Shown here piece after piece: positions 8,051 to 12,585 of a stretch of 12,585 nucleotides of DNA. Position 1 is the stretch's first letter. Each line of letters opens with the position of its first letter. The stretch spans positions 1 to 12,585 of the forward strand of contig QGVC01000075.1 of the NCBI GenBank assembly GCA_003242645.1, given 5' to 3'. A model generated the notes under the pieces. It was given only the letters and a program-made list of their open reading frames with translations, made no database searches and was not told where the DNA came from. The translations under genes were made by a program, and so were the position numbers. Source of the DNA: Pseudomonadota bacterium (lineage in GTDB: Bacteria > Pseudomonadota > Alphaproteobacteria > Rhizobiales > Hyphomicrobiaceae).

Positions 8051-8280
8051 CCTGCCCGCCTTCCTTCGCCGCCTTGTCTATTACGGCTTCGACACCGGGG
8101 TCCGAGTCACCCGCTCCGAGAGCGTCGAGGCCAAAGCCGCATGGCCGAACCGGGGCGCAGCAAGCCTGCAACCCGGTATGGTGCATCACCGATCCATGTT
8201 AGCCGCCGCTTCGTTCATCCCTTCGACGGGGCCGGCGTTCCGATAGCCCGGCGAAGGATCAGGAACAAGTGCCAGCGACG
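8051..8280 (-). promoter_or_regulatory. mfd-pyrH spacer with hairpin, possible pyrH leader
   Basis: This 230-nt spacer has no gene I can support. It contains a stacked hairpin at 8149-8177: outer arms ACCGGG (8149-8154) and CCCGGT (8172-8177), inner arms GCAG (8157-8160) and CTGC (8166-8169), and a 5-nt loop. No T-run follows on either strand. A promoter for the long pyrH-to-bamA run would be expected here, but I see no -35/-10 pair close enough to consensus to call. Read-through from mfd is the alternative. Confidence 0.3.
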
Positions 8281-11200
8281 TCAGCTCTGCGCAGCCTTCG
8301 CTGCCAGCTCCGCCAGATCGCCGATGAGCTTCCGCACTCCTTTCAAGCGCTGCTCCGGTTGATCCCAATCGGCCTTGTAGACGAGCTTGTGATCCGGCTG
8401 CAGCTTCATCTTGCCTTTCGATCGCTGGATCAGATCGACCAATCCCGCGGGATTGGTGAAGGCATTGTTGCGGAAGGTCAGGACTGCACCCTTCGGTCCA
8501 GCCTCGATTTGCGCGACGCTCGCCTGCCGGCAAAGCCCCTTGATCTCCACGATGTCAAGCAGATGGCGCACTTCGGTCGGCAGCTCGCCGAAGCGGTCGA
8601 CCAGCTCTGCGGCGAATTCATCGATCTCGGACCGCTGCTCGAGCCCAGAAAGACGCCGGTAAAGCCCCAGCCTGAGCTGCAGGTCGGGGACGTAGCTCTC
8701 TGGGATTAGCACCGAGGTGCCGAGCGATATCTGCGGACTCCATTGCTCGGAAACCTCGCCAAGGTCGCCGCCTCTGAGGTTCGCGATCGCCTCCTCCAGC
8801 ATCGCCTGATAGAGCTCGAACCCGACCTCGCGGATATGCCCCGACTGCTCCTCTCCAAGCAGGTTGCCCGCGCCACGGATGTCGAGATCGTGGCTGGCCA
8901 AGGAGAAGCCTGCACCCAGCGTGTCGAGCGAGTGCAACACCTTGAGGCGTTTTTCCGCCCCCTCGGTGAGTTTCTGGCCGGGCGGCGTGGTGAAGTACGC
9001 GTAGGCGCGAGTTTTCGAGCGCCCGACGCGGCCACGAAGCTGATAGAGCTGCGCCAGACCGAACATGTCGGCCCGGTGCACGATCAACGTATTGGCATTC
9101 GGGACATCGAGGCCGGATTCAACGATCGCCGTCGACAGCAGCACGTCGTATTCGCCCTCGTAGAACGCCGTCATGACCTTCTCGAGCTCGGACACAGAGA
9201 GCTGGCCATGCGCGCGCCCAACCCGCAGCTCGGGGACAGCCTCGCGGAGAAATTCATGAACCTCGTCGAGATCTGCGATGCGCGGCACGACGTAGAACGA
9301 TTGACCGCCGCGGTAGCGCTCCCGGCGCAGCGCCTCGCGAATGATGACCGGGTCGAAGGGCGAGATGTACGTGCGCACCGCCAGCCGATCGACCGGCGGC
9401 GTGGTGATAAGCGAAAGCTCGCGGACGCCGGAAAGGGCAAGCTGCAGCGTACGCGGAATGGGCGTTGCCGTCAGCGTCAGCACATGCACGTCCTCGCGCA
9501 GCTGCTTGAGCCGCTCCTTATGCGCCACGCCGAAATGCTGCTCCTCGTCCACGATCAGCAAGCCGAGCCGCGCGAATTGGATCGACTTGCCCAAGAGCAC
9601 GTGCGTGCCGATGACGATGTCGATCGTGCCTGTGCGCAGTCCCTCCTTGACCTCGGCCAGCTGCTTCGCAGGCACGAGCCGCGAAGCTTGCGCGATGCGC
9701 ACCGGAAAGCCCTTGAAGCGCTCAGTGAACGTTGCCGTGTGCTGCCGCGCCAGCAGCGTCGTCGGCACCACGACCGCAACCTGCAGGCCAGCCATCGCCG
9801 TCAGATAAGCTGCACGGAGCGCCACCTCGGTCTTGCCGAAGCCGACATCGCCGCACACGAGCCGATCCATGGGTTTGCCGGAGGCCAGGTCCTCGATCAC
9901 GGCCTCGATGGTCGCCAACTGGTCCTCGGTCTCTTCATACGGGAATCGGGCGACGAACTCCTCGTACGCGCCATCGGTCGGCGTGATGATCGGTGCCTCT
10001 TTGAGCTGGCGCACCGCCGCGATCTTGATGAGCTCGGAGGCAATCTCACGTAGCCGGTTCTTCAGCCGCGCCTTGCGCGACTGCCAGGCGACGCCGCCCA
10101 ATTTGTCGAGCTGAACGCCTTCCGCGTCCGAACCATAGCGCGAGAGCAGCTCGATGTTCTCGACGGGCAGATAGAGCTTGTCGCCACCGGCGTAGGTGAT
10201 CTCCAGGCAATCGTGCGCCGCGCCCGCGGCCGTGATGGTCTGTAGACCTTCAAAACGGCCAATGCCGTGATCGACGTGGACGACGAGATCGCCAACGGAC
10301 AGGCTCGTCGCCTCCGTGATGACATCGGCAGCCTTCTTCGCTTTCCTCCGAGGCCGGACGATGCGGTCGCCGAGGATGTCCTGCTCGGCAATGACAGCGA
10401 GGTCGGGCGTTTCAAAGCCCTGCTCCAGCCCCAGCACCGCAAGCGCCGCGACACCGCCCGGCAGCGCCAGCGCTTCCGTGTAGCTCTCCACCTTGCGCGC
10501 GTTCTCCAGGCCGTGCGCCTTGAGCAAAGTCGCCAGTCGCTCGCGCGCACCCGGAGTCCAGGCAGCAATGACGACACGCTTGTTCTCGGAGTGCAGCTTA
10601 CGGATGTGCCCGACGACCGCCCCGAAAAGATCAGCGCCTTCGGCCGTGCGCTCCGGCGCGAAGTTCCGGCCCGGTCGGCCGCCCAACCGCGCCACATGGG
10701 CGGTCTCGTCCTGCTCGAACGGAGTAAATCGGCGCACCTTCAAGGCACCGAGGTAGGACTTCCATTCGGCGCCCGTGATGTACATCAGCTCAGGCGGCAC
10801 GGGCTTGTAAGGCGGCGCACCGAACTTCGCCGTCTCCAGCGCTTCGACGCGCGCCTGATAATGCTCCGCAATCTGATCGAAGCGCTGCGCGACCGCGTCC
10901 TCCGCGAGGTAGTCGAAGCTCACATCGCTGCCCTGGACGTAGTCGAACAGCGTCTCGAGCTTTTCGTGGAAGAGCGGCAGCCACTGTTCCATGCCCGGGT
11001 AGCGCTGGCCGGCGCTGACGGCCTGATACAGCGGATCGTCCGAGGTGCCGCCGCCGAAGAGCTCGACATACCGGCTGCGGAACGTCTTCTCGGCCGCCTC
11101 GCCAAAGGCCACCTCGCTCACCGGCAGCAGCGTGAGCTTCTGAACGACCTTCTGCGTGCGCTGGGTCTCCGGGTCGAAGGTCTTGATGCTCTCCAGCGTG

Positions 11201-11766
11201 TCGCCGAAGAAATCGAGGCGCACCGGGTTCGCTCGACCGGGCGGGAAGAGGTCGAGAATGCCACCGCGCACGGCAAACTCTCCCGGCTCCATGACCGTGC
11301 CGGTGCGCTGATAACCGCCGAGCAGCAACCGCTGTATAAGGAGGTTCATATCGATGCGCTGCCCCGGCGCGATCTGCCGGATGGCATTCCGCACGAACTG
11401 ACGCGGCGGCACACGCTGGAGAATGGCATTCACCGTCGTCAGAATGAGCGTCGGCTCGCGGCGACCACCGGCCACCAGCCGGGCCAAAGCCGCCATGCGC
11501 TTGGCGACGATCTCTGGATTGGGTCCGACGCGGTCATAGGGGACGGTATCCCAGGCCGGGAACACGATGACGCGCACCTTCGGATCGAAGAATGCGAGCG
11601 CCCCTCTCAGCGACTCGAGCCGCCGGTCATCACGCGCGACGTGAAGAACGTACCCCGGTCCGCCACTCGCAGCCGCAGCTTCGCGCGTCAGCCGCGACAG
11701 CACGAGGGCATCGAGCCCCTCGGGCACACCGGATAAAATCAGGTCGTGTTGTACCAGCGCGTCCAT
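8281..11766 (-). CDS. mfd: Transcription-repair coupling factor Mfd
   Basis: Mfd binds RNA polymerase stalled at DNA damage, pushes it off by ATP-driven translocation, and recruits UvrA. From the ATG at 11766 it is 1161 residues (E. coli has 1148). The order is: an N-terminal UvrB-like part (FPAWDTVPYDRVGPNPE and FAVRGGILDLFPPGR), then the CarD-like RNA-polymerase-interacting domain around 485-575 (VHVDHGIGRFEG). The translocase follows, with Walker A GDVGFGKTE (K645), DEEQ (740-743), TATPIPRTL and QLRGRVGRS. A C-terminal TRCF domain includes LRLGLYRRLSGLE. The open frame extends 47 codons further, to 11907. That part is encoded by palindromic repeat DNA and lacks family similarity, so I reject it. 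The chosen ATG has no clear ribosome site, and a 13-bp palindrome lies 12 nt upstream. It probably shares a transcript with sdhE. Confidence 0.96.
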   Translation of the reverse strand: MDALVQHDLILSGVPEGLDALVLSRLTREAAAASGGPGYVLHVARDDRRLESLRGALAFFDPKVRVIVFPAWDTVPYDRVGPNPEIVAKRMAALARLVAGGRREPTLILTTVNAILQRVPPRQFVRNAIRQIAPGQRIDMNLLIQRLLLGGYQRTGTVMEPGEFAVRGGILDLFPPGRANPVRLDFFGDTLESIKTFDPETQRTQKVVQKLTLLPVSEVAFGEAAEKTFRSRYVELFGGGTSDDPLYQAVSAGQRYPGMEQWLPLFHEKLETLFDYVQGSDVSFDYLAEDAVAQRFDQIAEHYQARVEALETAKFGAPPYKPVPPELMYITGAEWKSYLGALKVRRFTPFEQDETAHVARLGGRPGRNFAPERTAEGADLFGAVVGHIRKLHSENKRVVIAAWTPGARERLATLLKAHGLENARKVESYTEALALPGGVAALAVLGLEQGFETPDLAVIAEQDILGDRIVRPRRKAKKAADVITEATSLSVGDLVVHVDHGIGRFEGLQTITAAGAAHDCLEITYAGGDKLYLPVENIELLSRYGSDAEGVQLDKLGGVAWQSRKARLKNRLREIASELIKIAAVRQLKEAPIITPTDGAYEEFVARFPYEETEDQLATIEAVIEDLASGKPMDRLVCGDVGFGKTEVALRAAYLTAMAGLQVAVVVPTTLLARQHTATFTERFKGFPVRIAQASRLVPAKQLAEVKEGLRTGTIDIVIGTHVLLGKSIQFARLGLLIVDEEQHFGVAHKERLKQLREDVHVLTLTATPIPRTLQLALSGVRELSLITTPPVDRLAVRTYISPFDPVIIREALRRERYRGGQSFYVVPRIADLDEVHEFLREAVPELRVGRAHGQLSVSELEKVMTAFYEGEYDVLLSTAIVESGLDVPNANTLIVHRADMFGLAQLYQLRGRVGRSKTRAYAYFTTPPGQKLTEGAEKRLKVLHSLDTLGAGFSLASHDLDIRGAGNLLGEEQSGHIREVGFELYQAMLEEAIANLRGGDLGEVSEQWSPQISLGTSVLIPESYVPDLQLRLGLYRRLSGLEQRSEIDEFAAELVDRFGELPTEVRHLLDIVEIKGLCRQASVAQIEAGPKGAVLTFRNNAFTNPAGLVDLIQRSKGKMKLQPDHKLVYKADWDQPEQRLKGVRKLIGDLAELAAKAAQS

Positions 11767-11778
11767 GTACGTCTTGGT

Positions 11779-11791
11779 CGGCCTAAGGCCG
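11779..11791 (-). other. 13-bp palindrome before the mfd start
   Basis: CGGCC-TAA-GGCCG is a perfect 5-bp stem ending 12 nt before the proposed mfd ATG, where a ribosome site would normally be. In RNA it would form a short hairpin over the initiation region. It may contribute to low translation of mfd or be chance. No known operator is recognised. Confidence 0.3.
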
Positions 11792-11813
11792 TCGGCATCG
11801 TTGCAAGTGTCCT

Positions 11814-11895
11814 CCCGGTGCGTGTTACCGGGATCCCCAGCTCGGCTTGCTCCGGCGTCTGCGGTTGACTGGATCCCGGACACAAGGCCCGGGAT
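11814..11895. repeat. Pair of inverted palindromic repeats in the sdhE-mfd spacer
   Basis: Two hairpins of the same design face each other. The first is CCCGGT (11814-11819) with ACCGGG (11827-11832), and the second is ATCCCGG (11873-11879) with CCGGGAT (11889-11895). The flanks also match in reverse: CCGGGATCC (11829-11837) is the exact reverse complement of GGATCCCGG (11871-11879). The whole block could therefore fold as one long stem or as two short ones. The GATCCCGG...CCGGGAT core resembles dispersed palindromic elements I know from many alphaproteobacterial genomes, which typically sit between genes. Assigning it to a named family needs a genome-wide search. It makes up most of the 189-nt spacer and creates a false upstream extension of mfd. 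Confidence 0.6.
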
Positions 11896-11955
11896 GCCTT
11901 GGAACACGAAAGCGCCTTTCAGGCCGCCGCTCTCGTGCTTGCGTCCTAGCCGCCG

Positions 11956-12222
11956 TCACTCCAGACCATGAAAGCGGCGCATCTCCGCTACCAGCTCAGA
12001 AAATTCGGTTCCAGCGGCCAGATGCGGAGAGTAGAACCATTGCTGCAGATCGGGGTCCGGCAGGTTCAGAAAACGCTCCAGCCGATCGAGCGCCTCCCCC
12101 TCCAGATTGGGCAGGACTGAGACGGCATAGCGGCCAATCACCCAATCCATCTCTTTGGTGCCGCGGTGCGTGGCTCGGTAGGCGGCACGCCGCCGGCGCA
12201 CGTCGAGTTCATCGCCTCGCAT
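11956..12222 (-). CDS. sdhE: FAD assembly factor SdhE (succinate dehydrogenase assembly factor 2)
   Basis: SdhE helps attach FAD covalently to the flavoprotein subunit SdhA of succinate dehydrogenase. The 88-residue product has the family length and its signature: RRRRAAYRATHRGTKEMD, with the RGxxE motif (R20, G21, E24 counting from the ATG). It is followed by WVIGRYA and the helical C-terminal half with LERFLNLPDPDLQQWF. Either the ATG at 12222 or the GTG directly before it at 12225 can start the protein. I chose the ATG, for which GAGG lies 5 nt ahead, but the two differ by only one residue. Its neighbours, mfd downstream and recG divergent upstream, form an arrangement often seen in Hyphomicrobiales, with no evident functional link to DNA repair. 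Confidence 0.93.
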   Translation of the reverse strand: MRGDELDVRRRRAAYRATHRGTKEMDWVIGRYAVSVLPNLEGEALDRLERFLNLPDPDLQQWFYSPHLAAGTEFSELVAEMRRFHGLE

Positions 12223-12305
12223 CACGTCCTCACCACCTCTGGATAATCAGCCGCGCGCCTTGACGCCCCGACCCTGCCTCGCCAACGTGCAAGGGGGATG
12301 GGCGT

Positions 12306-12333
12306 CATATAGCCTCAGGAAGGCCATGCGCAA
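12306..12333 (-). promoter_or_regulatory. Candidate promoter for sdhE-mfd
   Basis: On the minus strand TTGCGC (12333-12328) and TATATG (12311-12306) are separated by 16 nt. This is a fair match to sigma-70-type -35 and -10 boxes, about 84 nt before the sdhE start. It is the best such pair in the 180-nt divergent spacer. A promoter for recG must also lie in 12223-12404. TTGACG near 12260 on the plus strand is a possible -35 box, but it has no good -10 partner. No experiment supports either site. Confidence 0.4.
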
Positions 12334-12404
12334 AGAGTGAGCCGCGACGCACCGGCTCCTCTGCGTTTGAGGAATGGCTCCGATATGGGACCGGCGTCTC
12401 CGCG

Positions 12405-12547
12405 ATGCGTCCAAGCATACTGACACCGCTCTTCGCCTCCGTCCAATCGCTGGCAGGTGTGGGCCCGCGGGTCGCCGTCCTGCTCAAGAAGGCCCTGCGC
12501 CTGCCAACCGGTGTCACGGAGCCACGTGTCATCGACCTGTTGTGGAC
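12405..12547 (+). CDS. recG: ATP-dependent DNA helicase RecG, N-terminal fragment (contig end)
   Basis: RecG remodels stalled replication forks and branch-migrates Holliday junctions. Only the first 47 or so residues are present. MRPSILTPLFASVQSLAGVG is the typical alphaproteobacterial RecG opening, followed by a lysine-rich helix and PRVIDLLW. In the family this is normally followed by a residue such as H or F and then LP. Instead the frame runs straight into adapter sequence from about 12548, which produces a false TAA at 12582-12584. The gene is therefore cut by the end of the assembly and not by a real mutation. The gene is divergent from sdhE, and no strong ribosome site is visible before the ATG. 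Identity rests on a short but characteristic segment. Confidence 0.85.
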
Positions 12548-12585
12548 CGGTCTCTTATACACATCCCCAGCCCCCCAAAAATAAG
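12548..12585. other. Sequencing adapter remnant (Nextera/Tn5 mosaic end plus read-2 adapter)
   Basis: GTCTCTTATACACATC (12550-12565) is an exact 16-base match to the 19-bp Tn5 mosaic end used in tagmentation libraries; over all 19 positions (12548-12566) 17 agree. The next 15 bases match the rest of the Nextera read-2 adapter at 10 of 15 positions without gaps. Most differences are changes to C or A, as in low-quality read-through. The sequence lies at the extreme end of the window. It is artificial and should be trimmed. Confidence 0.93.

Noticed and set aside
8149..8177. Intrinsic terminator after mfd
   Set aside because: The hairpin is convincing as an inverted repeat but has no T-run on either strand, and it lies over 100 nt from the mfd stop.
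8743..11736. Long plus-strand open frames (436 and 489 codons) opposite mfd
   Set aside because: They are shadows of the mfd reading frame. The translations are rich in Arg, His and Asp without motifs, and mfd has all its catalytic motifs in order.
12305..12562. 85-codon minus-strand frame over the recG start
   Set aside because: It overlaps the recognisable RecG N-terminus and runs into adapter sequence, and its translation has no motif.
12550..12567. A genuine Tn5 or IS50 insertion end
   Set aside because: The match is to the engineered mosaic end followed by the read-2 adapter and then the end of the sequence, with no transposase or IS50 sequence and no target duplication. A library artefact explains everything.

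Overview
The window is a stretch of core chromosome from a GC-rich alphaproteobacterium, most likely of the order Hyphomicrobiales (Rhizobiales). The evidence is the single-PDZ RseP, the gene order from pyrH to bamA, and the sdhE-mfd pair divergent from recG. I cannot fix the genus from the sequence alone.

Reading the minus strand from right to left, the layout is sdhE - mfd - pyrH - frr - uppS - cdsA - dxr - rseP - bamA. bamA runs off the left edge of the window. recG starts on the plus strand at the far right and is divergent from sdhE. Two modules lie head to tail. The first (about 11.8-12.6 kb plus mfd) covers DNA repair and respiration assembly: RecG helicase, the flavinylation factor SdhE and the transcription-repair coupling factor Mfd. 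The second (about 8.05 kb down to 1) is the classic envelope and translation operon: UMP kinase, ribosome recycling factor, undecaprenyl-diphosphate synthase, CDP-diglyceride synthetase, DXP reductoisomerase, the intramembrane protease RseP and the outer-membrane assembly protein BamA. Together these supply UTP/CTP precursors, the isoprenoid precursor (Dxr) and its polyprenyl product (UppS), the phospholipid precursor (CdsA), envelope stress proteolysis (RseP) and outer-membrane protein insertion (BamA).

Several junctions use 4-nt stop/start overlaps: frr/uppS by TTGA, uppS/cdsA by ATGA, and an unannotated 27-codon ORF that joins cdsA (ATGA) to dxr (GTGA) exactly. The longer spacers hold hairpins: the bamA leader, the pyrH-frr spacer, the mfd-pyrH spacer, and a pair of inverted palindromic repeats between sdhE and mfd.

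The last 38 bases are not genomic. They match the Nextera/Tn5 mosaic end followed by a degraded read-2 adapter, so the contig ends in untrimmed adapter that falsely truncates recG. I found no mobile element, CRISPR array, phage gene, tRNA, rRNA or new defence system. Apart from the adapter and the small bridging ORF, this is an ordinary housekeeping region.
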